From contig CAWDBD010000014.1 of NCBI GenBank assembly GCA_963800395.1, positions 62,001-126,000 on the forward strand: a stretch of DNA of 64,000 bases, written 5' to 3'. Both the position numbers and the translations under genes were made by a program. Below are positions 26,176 through 36,334 of this stretch, piece after piece. Position 1 is the stretch's first letter; each line of letters opens with the position of its first letter. Below the pieces are notes generated by a model that searched no databases, was not told where the DNA came from, and was given only the letters and a program-made list of their open reading frames with translations. This DNA is from DASSBG01 sp963800395 (GTDB lineage Bacteria > Pseudomonadota > Gammaproteobacteria > Xanthomonadales > Rhodanobacteraceae).

Positions 26176-29100
26176 ATGCCCCGCGAGCTGCGACAGCAGC
26201 TTGCGCAGGTGTGTACGCGTGATCGCGGCAGACTGATCGGTCGCTGGCGGCGGCTGTCACATGGCAAGGAGCCGGATGCGCCAAAGCTGGATTTGCTGAA
26301 CCGGGACGTCGCGGCATCCATTGCCAGGCGCGAGGCGCGCGCGGCGAGCATGCCGGCAGTGAGCCTGGACGAGACCCTGCCTGTCAGTGCGCGTGCCGAC
26401 GACATCGTGGCCGCGATCCGCGAGCACCAGATCGTGGTGGTCGCCGGTGAAACCGGTTCGGGCAAGACCACTCAACTGCCCAAGTTGTGCCTGTCGGCCG
26501 GGCGTGGTGCGGCAGGACTGGTGGGTTGCACCCAACCGCGGCGCCTGGCCGCGCGCTCGATGGCACGGCGGGTGGCCGAGGAATTGAACGTCCCGCTGGG
26601 CGATCAGGTGGGCTATCAGGTGCGTTTTACCGAAAAGGTCAGCGACGACAGCCTGATCAAGTTCATGACCGATGGCATCCTGCTGGCCGAAACCCAGCGT
26701 GATCGCTGGCTGAGTGCCTATGACACCCTGATTATCGACGAGGCGCACGAGCGCAGCCTGAACATCGACTTTCTTCTCGGCTATCTGAAGCGACTGGCGA
26801 AGAAGCGTCCCGACCTCAAGATCATCGTCACTTCGGCCACCATCGATACCGCGCGTTTTGCCGAACATTTCGATGCCGCGCCGGTCATCGAGGTCGAAGG
26901 CCGTGCGCATCCGGTCGAGCTGCGTTGGCGGCCGCTGGAGGCAACCACGGAAAACACCGGCAGGATGCAGCAGGGCAGTGCCGAGCACATCGCACTGGCG
27001 CTGGACGAGATCAGCAGCGAAGACCCGCGCGGAGACGTGCTGGTATTCCTGCCCGGCGAGCGCGAAATCCGCGACACACATCGAATCCTGTCCCACCGCA
27101 ATTACCGTCACACGGAAATTCTGCCGCTGTATGCGCGACTGTCCGCGAAGGACCAGGACCGCGTGTTCAAGCCCGGCCCGGCGCGGCGCGTGGTGCTGGC
27201 CACCAACGTGGCCGAGACCTCCTTGACGGTACCGCGCATCCGCTACGTGATCGATACCGGCACGGCCCGCGTCAAACGCTACAGCCAGCGCAGCCAGCTG
27301 GAACGCCTGCATGTCGAGCCGGTCTCGCGCGCCGCTGCCGACCAGCGCAAGGGTCGCTGCGGGCGGGTCGGCCCCGGCATCTGCGTGCGACTTTACGATG
27401 AGGCCGACTTCGACAGCAGGCCGCGTTATACCGATCCGGAACTGCTGCGTTCCTCGCTGGCCAACGTGATCCTGCGCATGCTCGACCTCGGCCTTGGCGA
27501 AGTCGAGGAGTTCCCTTTTCTGGACGCTCCCGAGCCGCGCGCCATCGCCGACGGCTACCGGCGACTTGCCGAATTGCAGGCCATAGACGAGCACCAGGCA
27601 CTTACCCCGATCGGGCGGGAACTGGCGCGCCTGCCGATTGACGCGCAATTGGCGCGGATGCTGATTGAAGGACGCACACTCGAGGTGCTTGATTCGGTGA
27701 TGGTCATTGTGGCCTTCCTCAGCGTGCAGGACCCGCGCGAACGCCCGCCCGACGCACGCGGGCAGGCCGATGCCGCGCACCGGCTTTTTGCCGACCCCAA
27801 GTCGGATTTTGTCGGCGTGCTGAATCTGTGGCAGGCCTATGCGGCAGCCCACCAGGAGCTGACCCAGCGCAAGCTCCGCGACTGGTGCGGACGGCATTTT
27901 CTCAGTTACCTGCGCATGCGTGAATGGCGGGAGGTGCATCGGCAACTGCGCTTGTCGGGACCAGCACCCCGGGACTCGATGCCCAATGACCCCTCCGGCA
28001 AGCACGAGTCGCAAGGAGATACCGGCAAACAGGGAAGGAAGGGCAGAGTTTCGCATTCAAGACGGCCATCGCGGGGCTCCCGTTCCCCGGCCCCGGTTCC
28101 CGATGCTTCCAGCGGCAAGCGCGCATCGCAACTCAAGTCGGGTCGCGGCGCAGCGAAAACCGCGACTTCGCCACGCGCATCAGCGTCTTCGAGTCCCGAC
28201 TCCCGGGTCCCGGGTCCCGAAGCATACGAAGCCATCCACTGCAGCCTTCTCAGCGGCCTGCCTACCCAGGTCGCACGCAAGGATGACAAGGGTATCTTCC
28301 GCAGCACCCGGCAGCGCAGCTTCAAGGTGTTTCCGGGCTCGGCGCTTTCGGACTCACCTCCCAACTGGCTATTTGCCGCGCAGATTCTTGATCTGGGCGG
28401 CAAGGTGTGGGGGATGAGCTGCGCGCGAATCGAGCCGCGCTGGATCGAGCAGCAGGCCGCGCATCTGTTGCGCCGAAATTGTGGCGACCCGCACTGGTCA
28501 CGCAAGCGCGGCAAGGTGGTGGCGCACGAGCAGGTCAGCCTGTTCGGCCTGGTGATCGTGGAGCGGCGTACAGTCACGTTCCAGAAACAGGATCCGCAGC
28601 AGGCCCATGCGATCTTTCTGCAACAGGCGCTGGCGCGCTGCGATATCGACACGCGCGCCGACTTTGTGGCGGCCAATCAGCGCGTGCTGGACAAGGCTGA
28701 CGAGTTGGAAGCCAAGCAGCGCCGCCAGGGGCTGATCCGGCCCGAGGCCGAGCTGGCACGCTTTTTCGAAGGCAAGTTGCCTGGCGATGTGGCCTCGAAG
28801 GCGGCGTTGGAAAAGTGGTACCGCAAGGCACCGCCAGCGGCGCAGGCCGCCTTGCACTGGTCGCTTGGCGATGTGCTCGAGGCATCGCCGGACATGGCTG
28901 CGGGGGAATTTCCGGCGGTTCTGGACATGGATGGCATGCGGCTGCACCTCGACTATCGATTCGTGCCCGGCGACACCGCCGATGGCGTGACCATGCACTT
29001 GCCGCTGGCCCTGCTCAATGCCGTGTCCGCCGAGCGCTGCCAGTGGCTGGTGCCGGGCCTGTTGCCGGACAAGGTGGCCGCATTGATCAAGACCTTGCCC

Positions 29101-30264
29101 AAGAAACTGCGTCGCAACTTCGTGCCGGCGCCGGACTTTGCGCGTGCCTTTTGCGAAGCCGAGCGGCCTCGCGACGCGGGACTGAACAGGGCGTTGGCGC
29201 AATTCCTGATGCGCACCACAGGCGTCGATATCCACGCCGACGCATTTGCCGGGGCCGAGCTGCCGGAACATCTGTGCATGCGCTTTCAACTTCAGGACGA
29301 AAATGGCAAACACCTGGCAGCCTCCCGCAGCCTGCAGGATTTGCGAAAGGACTGGAGCAGCGATGCGCGCAAGGCCTTTTCGCGCCAGGCCGACGCCGAT
29401 CTCAAGCGTGAGCCGTTGCAGCAGTGGGGCTTCGACGAGGTACCCGAAAGGGTGCGTTCCGAAAGCGGGCTTGATGCCTACCCGGCTCTGGTTGATCTGG
29501 GCGAGTCGGTGGCCCTGCGTGTATTCGAGCGTCGCGATGAAGCACAATCCGAACACCGGCGCGGGGTCGAGCGGCTGCTGCGCCTGCGCCTGGCGTCGGC
29601 GCTGAAAAAGGCCCGTCGCCGATTGCCCATCCGTACCGACCTGGGCCTGAAAGCGGTGCCGCTCGGCAGCGTCGAGGAACTGCGCGAGGACCTGGCAGAG
29701 GGCGCCCTGCGCGATCTGCTGGCCGCCAGTGATCCAGATGTGCGCAACCGGGAGGACTTCGATGCACTTCTTGCACGGGTCGAGGCGGGCATCTTTTCCG
29801 CTGCCATCGAGCGCCTCGAGAAGCTGGAGCCGATCATCGAGGCCCAGGCCGAACTGCGAAGCTGGCTGGAGCCGCCGCTGATGGGCTTTGCCACGGCGAG
29901 CTATGACGACATGCGCGAGCAGCTCGACCATCTGCTGTTCCGGGGCTTTGCCCGGGAACTGGCGCCCGAGCACCTGCGCCACTTGCCGCGCTACCTGCAT
30001 GGCATGCGCTTGCGCGCCGAGCGCCTGCGGCAGGACCCGAACAAGGATCAGCAGCGCATGCTTGATGTCTTGCCTTGTTGGCGCGAATACCTCAGTCTGT
30101 GTGCATCGGGCAAGGATAGCGGGGCGCTTGGCCCATTGCGCTGGATGATCGAGGAATACCGGGTATCCCTGTTCGCCCAGGAACTGGGGACCGTCGGCAA
30201 GGTCTCAGCCAAGCGTCTCAACCGTGAACTCGCGAAGGCCAGAACAGCGGCTGAACGCAAGTGA
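26176..30264 (+). CDS. hrpA: ATP-dependent RNA helicase HrpA with repeat-like insertion
   Basis: This encodes 1362 residues. The start at 26176 matches the beginning of E. coli HrpA (1300 residues); the frame upstream is repeat DNA. DEAH motifs are present: VVAGETGSGKTTQLPK, TQPRRLAARS, DEAHERS, TSATID, and the motif VI region QRKGRCGRVGPG. HA2/OB-fold and the HrpA-specific C-terminal domain follow (MIEEYRVSLFAQELGT). HrpA acts on ribosome-associated mRNA. Between the HA2 region (MREWREVHRQLRLS) and YEAIHCSLLSGL, about 85 residues of Ser/Arg/Pro/Gly-rich sequence (28.0-28.2 kb) replace the roughly 17 found in E. coli. Its DNA carries GGGACTCG and CGAGTCCC at the ends, like the intergenic heptad arrays. 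The frame stays open, so the protein is probably functional. Confidence 0.93.
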   Translation: MPRELRQQLAQVCTRDRGRLIGRWRRLSHGKEPDAPKLDLLNRDVAASIARREARAASMPAVSLDETLPVSARADDIVAAIREHQIVVVAGETGSGKTTQLPKLCLSAGRGAAGLVGCTQPRRLAARSMARRVAEELNVPLGDQVGYQVRFTEKVSDDSLIKFMTDGILLAETQRDRWLSAYDTLIIDEAHERSLNIDFLLGYLKRLAKKRPDLKIIVTSATIDTARFAEHFDAAPVIEVEGRAHPVELRWRPLEATTENTGRMQQGSAEHIALALDEISSEDPRGDVLVFLPGEREIRDTHRILSHRNYRHTEILPLYARLSAKDQDRVFKPGPARRVVLATNVAETSLTVPRIRYVIDTGTARVKRYSQRSQLERLHVEPVSRAAADQRKGRCGRVGPGICVRLYDEADFDSRPRYTDPELLRSSLANVILRMLDLGLGEVEEFPFLDAPEPRAIADGYRRLAELQAIDEHQALTPIGRELARLPIDAQLARMLIEGRTLEVLDSVMVIVAFLSVQDPRERPPDARGQADAAHRLFADPKSDFVGVLNLWQAYAAAHQELTQRKLRDWCGRHFLSYLRMREWREVHRQLRLSGPAPRDSMPNDPSGKHESQGDTGKQGRKGRVSHSRRPSRGSRSPAPVPDASSGKRASQLKSGRGAAKTATSPRASASSSPDSRVPGPEAYEAIHCSLLSGLPTQVARKDDKGIFRSTRQRSFKVFPGSALSDSPPNWLFAAQILDLGGKVWGMSCARIEPRWIEQQAAHLLRRNCGDPHWSRKRGKVVAHEQVSLFGLVIVERRTVTFQKQDPQQAHAIFLQQALARCDIDTRADFVAANQRVLDKADELEAKQRRQGLIRPEAELARFFEGKLPGDVASKAALEKWYRKAPPAAQAALHWSLGDVLEASPDMAAGEFPAVLDMDGMRLHLDYRFVPGDTADGVTMHLPLALLNAVSAERCQWLVPGLLPDKVAALIKTLPKKLRRNFVPAPDFARAFCEAERPRDAGLNRALAQFLMRTTGVDIHADAFAGAELPEHLCMRFQLQDENGKHLAASRSLQDLRKDWSSDARKAFSRQADADLKREPLQQWGFDEVPERVRSESGLDAYPALVDLGESVALRVFERRDEAQSEHRRGVERLLRLRLASALKKARRRLPIRTDLGLKAVPLGSVEELREDLAEGALRDLLAASDPDVRNREDFDALLARVEAGIFSAAIERLEKLEPIIEAQAELRSWLEPPLMGFATASYDDMREQLDHLLFRGFARELAPEHLRHLPRYLHGMRLRAERLRQDPNKDQQRMLDVLPCWREYLSLCASGKDSGALGPLRWMIEEYRVSLFAQELGTVGKVSAKRLNRELAKARTAAERK

Positions 30265-30330
30265 GGCACCGGTCACGGTTTGCGTTTGTGCACCGTTTTG
30301 TTCAGGAAAACATGCACATAATTAACATTT

Positions 30331-30346
30331 TGCAGAAAACTCTGCA
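30331..30346. promoter_or_regulatory. Palindrome TGCAGA-AAAC-TCTGCA upstream of the secreted protein gene
   Basis: A perfect 6+6 inverted repeat lies in an AT-rich patch (30310-30350) about 100 bases before the ATG at 30443. It could be an operator or a promoter-proximal hairpin. No regulator can be named. Confidence 0.3.
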
Positions 30347-30442
30347 TTAAACTGCTCAAGCCCGTGGTCGCTGCAGGACGCGTTGCTCAAGGGTTCATGC
30401 GCGGTTCAGGCCGCAGCCACATTTCTGCACATTTTGGTGACG

Positions 30443-31375
30443 ATGGTGACTTTCAAGAAATCCTTAATTCTGGCCTGCGCAGGCCTGGCACTGTCCGGTT
30501 CATCGCTGGTGATGGCCTTCGGCAGTACGGTGCGACTCAACGATTCGCGCGGCCTGACGGTCAGCTCGGCCTATTCGCCCGCGATCAACTACGCATTCGA
30601 GAACGTTGCCAATGCCCCGAGCCAGCGTTATGTGGCCGAGGTGCATATGGATGATTTCCTCATGTGCAACGAATTCGCTGATACCGGCAACACCAGCAAC
30701 ACCGGCCTGTATCTGCGGCCTGTTCACGGGGCGTGGTTGATCGGCAGCAAGGATTCAGATGGGGTCAGCGGCAGCTTTACCCGCATCAGCGACCTTGCCT
30801 ACATCGACGGCCAGCTGGACGTGACGACGTGTGATGAGACAGGTACCGGGGCCGGATGCGGCGGTGCGTCCCTGCAGTGCTTCACCGCGGATGCGCATGG
30901 TGGCTCGGTCGCGGATACGCGCGATATCTTCGCCACCGGGTTCGACGAGTACACTGCTGCGGCCAACAGCTCGGTGTACATCACCGTGACGCATGTGCCC
31001 GCGACAGCGGGCGAGCAATTCACCTACGACATCCACTACACGACCCCCGGGGCGAGTGCGGCAACCGCGGGTTCGACCAGCAGCCCGCAATCGCTCAGTA
31101 ACAATGTCTACGTGCTGACCGAAGGCTACGATCGCAATGTATTCACCAGCTGCAATGTGGTGTTTGGTACCCAGCCACAAGTGGGTACGCCGCTGCCGTC
31201 GTCCCAGTCGGGTGTAATTCAGCGCAGTTGCTGGATGGTCAATCCGGGTAGTGCACTGCCGGGGGATGTGCCGGTGGTCAGCGCGACATTGTTTACCAGC
31301 CCGGCCGTTTCGTCCGAGACCACCTTCTCCGACAATGTGGCATTCGGCTATCCCGTGGTGTCCGCGCCGCAGTAG
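30443..31375 (+). CDS. Secreted protein of unknown function
   Basis: This encodes 310 residues. The N-terminus MVTFKKSLILACAGLALSGSSLVMA is a signal peptide, which decides the ATG at 30443 over the upstream start at 30383. The mature part is Ser/Thr/Gly-rich beta-type sequence with paired Cys (LMCNEF, TTCDETGTGAGCGG, LQCFTADA, FTSCNVVF, QRSCWMV), suggesting disulphides. DIFATGFDEY in the middle resembles the IFxDGFE-type motif at the end of the CSLREA protein. No known domain is recognised. It ends without a visible anchor. Confidence 0.7.
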   Translation: MVTFKKSLILACAGLALSGSSLVMAFGSTVRLNDSRGLTVSSAYSPAINYAFENVANAPSQRYVAEVHMDDFLMCNEFADTGNTSNTGLYLRPVHGAWLIGSKDSDGVSGSFTRISDLAYIDGQLDVTTCDETGTGAGCGGASLQCFTADAHGGSVADTRDIFATGFDEYTAAANSSVYITVTHVPATAGEQFTYDIHYTTPGASAATAGSTSSPQSLSNNVYVLTEGYDRNVFTSCNVVFGTQPQVGTPLPSSQSGVIQRSCWMVNPGSALPGDVPVVSATLFTSPAVSSETTFSDNVAFGYPVVSAPQ

Positions 31376-31646
31376 TCAAGCTCCCGGTTGCGGCGCTGAC
31401 GTGGTCGCCGCGTCGGCGGGCGTGCACAGCGACCGGGTGCGGCGAATGCGTGGCTGCCGAGAGACGCTCCCGCCAGGCCATGCTGCAGGTTCGATGCCTC
31501 GAATTGCGCGCTCGTACTGCGTAAAACGCGCTCGCTGCAAGGCGGGAGCGCGCATTTTCCATCCGGACGCCAGATCCTTGCCGGTGACCCAATTGGTCCG
31601 CAGTTTTTCGGGACAGCCGGCAGCTCTGCTGAATGATTCATGGCCC

Positions 31647-33764
31647 ATGACCGGCACAGATATTCGCGCGCAGCCTGACGACGACTTTGCCGAGGCCCTG
31701 GCCGAGGCCCATGAACGGCTGCGTGACCCCGCTGCGGCAAGCCACTGCAGCCAGGTGCTGACCGTTCTGCAACAGCTCCATTGCGACTCCGAGACCCTGG
31801 CTGCGTGGGCCCGCTATGTCGTGTGGGAAGCACAGGCGGCCGCTGATGATGCGCCCCGCTGGCCCGACAGCATTCCAGCTTCGCAACGACGGTTGCTGGA
31901 TGGACAATACGCCGCCGGCCAGGTTTGGGCCCTGCACGAAAAGCGCGAGCCAGGCAGCGCGGTCGAGGGCCTGCGGCGCCTGCTGCTGGCGATCATTGGC
32001 GACATCCGCGTGGTGTTCATTCTGCTGGCCCGGCAACTGGTGCGCCTGCGCGACGCCAGCCAGTTACCAGCCGAGCAGCGCCAGGCACTGGCACAACTGA
32101 GCGCCGACATCCATGCACCGCTGGCCAACAGGCTGGGGATCTGGCAGCTGAAGTGGGAGCTCGAGGATCTGGCCTTCCGCTACCTCCAGCCCGACGCCTA
32201 TCAGCGCATTGCCCGGCTTCTGGATGAGCGTCGCGATGATCGCGAGGCCTTCATCGCACAGTGCATTGCAGCGCTGGCCCGGGAGCTGGACAAGGTCGGC
32301 GTGCGCGCCGAGCTGGCCGGTCGGCCCAAGCATATCTACTCGATCTGGAAAAAGATGCAGCGCAAGGGCGCCGACTTCTCCGACCTCTATGACATTCGCG
32401 CCGTGCGCATTCTGGTCGACGATGTCCCGGCCTGCTACACCGCGCTCGGTCTGGTGCATTCCCTGTGGCCCTATATTCCGGGCGAGTTCGACGACTACAT
32501 CGCGCGCCCGAAGGGCAACGACTACAAGTCGCTGCACACGGCCGTGCATGGCCCGGAAGGCAAGGTCCTGGAGGTGCAGATCCGCACCAGGTCAATGCAC
32601 AAGGCGGCCGAGCTGGGCGTGGCTGCGCATTGGCGCTACAAGGAAGGTGGCGGTACCGACAGCGGTTTCGAGGCACGTCTGGCCTGGATGCGCCAGCTTC
32701 TGGAAGGACGCGAGGAGACTGATGACGACAGCGGCCTGATGGCCGACTTGCGCACCGAGCTGGTCGAGGACCGGGTCTATCTGCTGTCTCCGCGCGGCGA
32801 TGTGTACGACCTGCCGGTGGGAGCCACCGTGCTGGATTTTGCCTACCACGTGCACACCGAGGTCGGGCATCGCTGTCGCGGGGCCAAGGTCAATGGGCGC
32901 ATCGTGCCATTGACCCATCAGCCCGCCAGTGGTGATCGTATTGAAGTACTGACCAGCAAGAAGGCACAACCCAGTCGCGACTGGCTGTCATCCGCAAACC
33001 AGGTGCTCAACACCCACCGTGCGCGCAGCAAGGTGCGGGCGTGGTTTCGTCACAACGACATGGATACCAACCTGGCTACTGGACAGAGCCTGTACGACCG
33101 CGAACTCCGGCGCCTGGGTGCGGGCGATATGGATATCGACGATTTGCTGCCGGATTTCCGATTCCAGACACGCAACGAGCTTCTGCTGGCGCTGGCTCTG
33201 GGTGAAGTGTCCAGCGGCCAGATTGCGCGCGTGCTGGAACAGCGCCTGGCACCCGAGCACACGGCTCCATCATTGCCTGCGCGCGCGCCGCAGCAGCCAC
33301 CCGGCGACCCGGGCGCCCTGAAAATTGCCGGAGTCGGGAATCTGCTCAGCACCCTGGCGCGTTGCTGCCAACCTCTGCCCGGTGATGCGGTCTGTGGCTT
33401 CATCACCCGCGGTCACGGCATCACCGTGCATCGTGCCGATTGCAACGCGCTGGCGCGCCTGCGCGCGCGCGACGCCAATCGCATCATCGATGTTGAGTGG
33501 GGTGAGGCGCCTGCGCGTGCCTACCAGGTCGATATCGAGGTGCGTGGCTATGACCGCAAGGGTCTGCAGAAAGATGTCACCGCGACCATCAGCAACAGCA
33601 ATGCGCATATTCTTGCCTCCAGCAGCCACTTGCTGGGCGACAGCGTCGAGGCGTGCATGCGCTATACCGTGAGGATTGGTAATTTTGCCGAGTTGTCGGC
33701 GCTGCTGGCGCGCATTGACGCTTTGGCCAACGTGATTGAAGCGCGCCGCCTGGGCAACTCGTGA
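31647..33764 (+). CDS. relA: (p)ppGpp synthetase
   Basis: This encodes 705 residues. The N-terminal HD-like region (about 40-180) lacks the catalytic HD of hydrolases, as in RelA. The synthetase domain (about 225-340) has GRPKHIYSIWKKMQRKG, YDIRAVRILVDD and GNDYKSLHTAVHGPEGKVLEVQIRT. TGS follows (about 380-445; VYLLSPRGDVYDLPVGATVLDFAYHVH), then the zinc-finger region with ARCCQPLPGD and the C-terminal ACT. It makes the stringent-response alarmone on stalled ribosomes. ATG at 31647 is chosen; a GTG about 22 codons upstream (near 31584) is an alternative. PpnN, a ppGpp-responsive enzyme, is 8.5 kb downstream. Confidence 0.94.
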   Translation: MTGTDIRAQPDDDFAEALAEAHERLRDPAAASHCSQVLTVLQQLHCDSETLAAWARYVVWEAQAAADDAPRWPDSIPASQRRLLDGQYAAGQVWALHEKREPGSAVEGLRRLLLAIIGDIRVVFILLARQLVRLRDASQLPAEQRQALAQLSADIHAPLANRLGIWQLKWELEDLAFRYLQPDAYQRIARLLDERRDDREAFIAQCIAALARELDKVGVRAELAGRPKHIYSIWKKMQRKGADFSDLYDIRAVRILVDDVPACYTALGLVHSLWPYIPGEFDDYIARPKGNDYKSLHTAVHGPEGKVLEVQIRTRSMHKAAELGVAAHWRYKEGGGTDSGFEARLAWMRQLLEGREETDDDSGLMADLRTELVEDRVYLLSPRGDVYDLPVGATVLDFAYHVHTEVGHRCRGAKVNGRIVPLTHQPASGDRIEVLTSKKAQPSRDWLSSANQVLNTHRARSKVRAWFRHNDMDTNLATGQSLYDRELRRLGAGDMDIDDLLPDFRFQTRNELLLALALGEVSSGQIARVLEQRLAPEHTAPSLPARAPQQPPGDPGALKIAGVGNLLSTLARCCQPLPGDAVCGFITRGHGITVHRADCNALARLRARDANRIIDVEWGEAPARAYQVDIEVRGYDRKGLQKDVTATISNSNAHILASSSHLLGDSVEACMRYTVRIGNFAELSALLARIDALANVIEARRLGNS

Positions 33765-33928
33765 ACCGCGCGTGCCCGGCATTCAATCAGGGGTTCCCCG
33801 GCTGGTGACCGCCTGGTCGCGAACGGGGTGGTGCATGAACGGCCGCGGCGACCGAACTGATTGCCTGCGCGCGAGTCGAATAGAATGATGTATCGAATTT
33901 GTCGATCGCTACCCGGTTTTGGTCCAGC

Positions 33929-35431
33929 ATGAATCAACGACGCACCCGCGGACGCCACAACAAGCCGCCCAGAACCGAGCCCGCACTGGGCGACCTGGAC
34001 GAATTTTCCACTGTCTCCGATGACGCCCGCGGCCCTCGCCAGCGCAATCCGCCGCCGCGCGCCGTGGCGTCAGGTCGCCGATGGCCGTGGATCGTTCTGC
34101 TGCTTTTGGTGATTGTCGCTGCAGGCGCCTGGACCCAGCGGCAGACGATCCGCTCCTGGCTGCCGCAGACCCAGCTCAACCAGTTGCTTGAGCGGGCCGA
34201 CAACGCACTGGCAGCGGGCAAGCTGGATGGCCATCAGGGCGAGAGCGCACGCGAACTGTATTCGGCTGCGCGCGCCTTGCGAGCCGATAGCGCACGTGCC
34301 GAAGCGGGCTTGAACGCAGTGGGCCAGGCCGAGCTGGCGCAGGCGCGCACCCAGCTTGATGCCGGGCATGATGATCAGGCGGCAACAAGCCTGCAGGCAG
34401 CGCGAGCCCTGTTGGGCGGCGGCGATGAACTGGATCGGCTGGACAAGCGGCTGGCACAGGTGCACGCGCGCAGCGACAAGCTGGAAGGTCTGCTGCAGCG
34501 CGCCGCGCAGGCGCTGGCCGATAACCACCTGGATGGCAAGGGCGGTGCAGCTGCCTTGTACAAGCAGGCTCTCGTTGCCGATCCCGGCAATGCCATCGCC
34601 ATGCATGGCCTGGACAAGGTTGGTGTGGCCATGTCCGCCGCGGCAAGAGACGCCATCAATCAGGGTCAGCTGGACCAGGCCGAGCAGACCGTCCAGAAAC
34701 TAGGGCGCCTGCTGCCGGACTTCGCCAACCTTCCGGAACTGCGTGCGCAACTCAGCCAGGCACGCAAGCAGGCAGCCGATGCACAGCAGCAATTGATGGC
34801 ACAGGCAGACGCGGATCTCGCTGCGGGCCGTCTGCGCGGTAGCGGTTCGGACAATGCGCTTGCCCGCTATCGCAAGGTGCTTGAATCCGATCCGGACAAC
34901 GAGCATGCACGCCAGGGCATTGCCAGGGTGGCCGACGGGCTGCTCGCGCGGGCGCAGCAACGCATGGATGACGGCAGGCTGGAACAGGCCAGCCAGTTGC
35001 TCGATGAGGTAGCCGTACTTGCCGGGCGGACGCCGCAGCTGCAGGCGGCTCGCAAGCACCTGGCTGATCTGGAACAGAAACCCAAGGCACCGCCGCCGCT
35101 CACCGCACAGCAAAAAGCCAGGGCGCAGCGCCTGATCACGCGGGCACAGGCGGCTGCCGAAGACGGCAAACTGATGCTGCCTCCGGGCAACAGTGCCTAT
35201 GACCTGTATCGTTCCGCGCTTGCCATCGACGCCGGCAACAGCGACGCCATGGCCGGTCTGGCCAGCTTGCCGGGCCAGGCCCGAAGCCTGTTCGACCAGG
35301 CCCTGGCCGCACACGACACCGGGCGGGCAGCCAAGCTGTTGTCAGCCTTCTCGCAGCTCGCGCCGGGCAGCTCGGCCCTGGCGGACATGCAGGCCAGATT
35401 GGATGCCGCCAGGGGTGCGCCTGGCGGCTGA
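33929..35431 (+). CDS. TPR-like repeat protein with N-terminal membrane anchor
   Basis: This encodes 500 residues. A basic N-terminal tail (1-50) precedes one membrane helix (about 53-69, WPWIVLLLLVIVAAGAW). The remainder is Ala/Leu/Gln-rich helical hairpins with degenerate TPR spacing. DxxLAAGKLxGxxGxxAxxLYxxAL recurs at least four times (ADNALAAGKLDGHQGESA, AQALADNHLDGKGGAA, ADADLAAGRLRGSGSDNA, AQAAAEDGKLMLPPGNSA). It is likely an inner-membrane scaffold facing the periplasm. No partner is suggested by context. Confidence 0.65.
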   Translation: MNQRRTRGRHNKPPRTEPALGDLDEFSTVSDDARGPRQRNPPPRAVASGRRWPWIVLLLLVIVAAGAWTQRQTIRSWLPQTQLNQLLERADNALAAGKLDGHQGESARELYSAARALRADSARAEAGLNAVGQAELAQARTQLDAGHDDQAATSLQAARALLGGGDELDRLDKRLAQVHARSDKLEGLLQRAAQALADNHLDGKGGAAALYKQALVADPGNAIAMHGLDKVGVAMSAAARDAINQGQLDQAEQTVQKLGRLLPDFANLPELRAQLSQARKQAADAQQQLMAQADADLAAGRLRGSGSDNALARYRKVLESDPDNEHARQGIARVADGLLARAQQRMDDGRLEQASQLLDEVAVLAGRTPQLQAARKHLADLEQKPKAPPPLTAQQKARAQRLITRAQAAAEDGKLMLPPGNSAYDLYRSALAIDAGNSDAMAGLASLPGQARSLFDQALAAHDTGRAAKLLSAFSQLAPGSSALADMQARLDAARGAPGG

Positions 35432-35621
35432 TGCGGCAGACCGCACGTAGCATGGCGGCTGTTGGCCGCATGAAGCAAGAGCCTTTCGCGCCCAAAGGGC
35501 GTGAAAGCCATTCGCGCAGCCAAATCGGCTCACAGCAGATAGCCGTTGCACCGCGTGTTGCAAAAATGAGATCTTCCGGTGCGGACGCAACGGTTCAGGT
35601 CAACTGCAGACTGCAATCGAC

Positions 35622-35728
35622 ATCCCGGCGCAGGCCGGGATCCAGTTGGGTACTGGTGCGAAGTACTCGAAAAAGATTTTGTGTGCTGCGCACGGTGTTT
35701 GACACTGGATCCCGGCCTGCGCCGGGAT
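35622..35728. repeat. Perfect 25-bp inverted repeat, REP-like
   Basis: ATCCCGGCGCAGGCCGGGAT...CCAGT (35622-35646) is exactly complementary to 35704-35728, separated by 57 bases. Each arm is itself a GCGC-centred palindrome. It lies in the 35432-35755 gap between convergent genes (the TPR gene and sodB), so it could end transcripts from both sides. Nothing else is visible in the gap. Confidence 0.85.
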
Positions 35729-35755
35729 GACGACCATCAAATGTTCTGGCGGCTG

Positions 35756-36334
35756 CTAGGCCAGGTTGCTGGCCGCAAATTTCCAGTTGACCAGGTTCCA
35801 GAAGGCATCAAGGTACTTGGGCCGCGCGTTGCGATAGTCGATGTAGTAGGCGTGTTCCCACACATCGCAGGTCAGCAGCGGGCGATCCGAACCGGTGATC
35901 GGGGTACCGGCGTTGGACGTGTTGACGATGGCCAGGGACCCGTCCGGGCGCTGCACCAGCCAGGTCCAGCCTGAGCCGAAGTTGCCACCGGCCTGCTTGG
36001 CAAACTGCTCGCGGAAGCCATCCACGGAGTCAAAGGCCTTGACCAGCGCGTCGGCCAGCTTGCCCGAGGGATCACCACCACCATCGGGGCTCATCGAATG
36101 CCAGTAGAAGGTATGGTTCCAGGTTTGCGCGGCGTTGTTGAACAAGCCACCGCTGGCCTTCTTGATGATGGATTCGAGGTCCATGTCGGCCATGTCCGTG
36201 TCCGCGATGGCATCATTCAGCTTGTTGACGTAAGCCTGATGATGCTTGCCGTAATGATAGTCCAGCGTTTCCTCGGAGATGTGCGGTTCCAGTGCTTTGC
36301 GGTCATAGGGCAGTGCGGGGAGTTCAATAGCCAT
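35756..36334 (-). CDS. sodB: Superoxide dismutase, Fe-type
   Basis: This encodes 192 residues. It starts AIELPALPYDRKALEPHISEETLDYHYGKHHQAYVN, and metal ligands are visible in the HYGKHH helix, NHTFYW, and DVWEHAYY. GGLFNNAAQTWNHTFYWHS carries the outer-sphere Gln typical of iron enzymes rather than manganese ones. It converts superoxide to peroxide and oxygen in the cytoplasm. AAGGAG precedes the ATG at 36334. It is divergent from grxD. Confidence 0.96.
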   Translation of the reverse strand: MAIELPALPYDRKALEPHISEETLDYHYGKHHQAYVNKLNDAIADTDMADMDLESIIKKASGGLFNNAAQTWNHTFYWHSMSPDGGGDPSGKLADALVKAFDSVDGFREQFAKQAGGNFGSGWTWLVQRPDGSLAIVNTSNAGTPITGSDRPLLTCDVWEHAYYIDYRNARPKYLDAFWNLVNWKFAASNLA

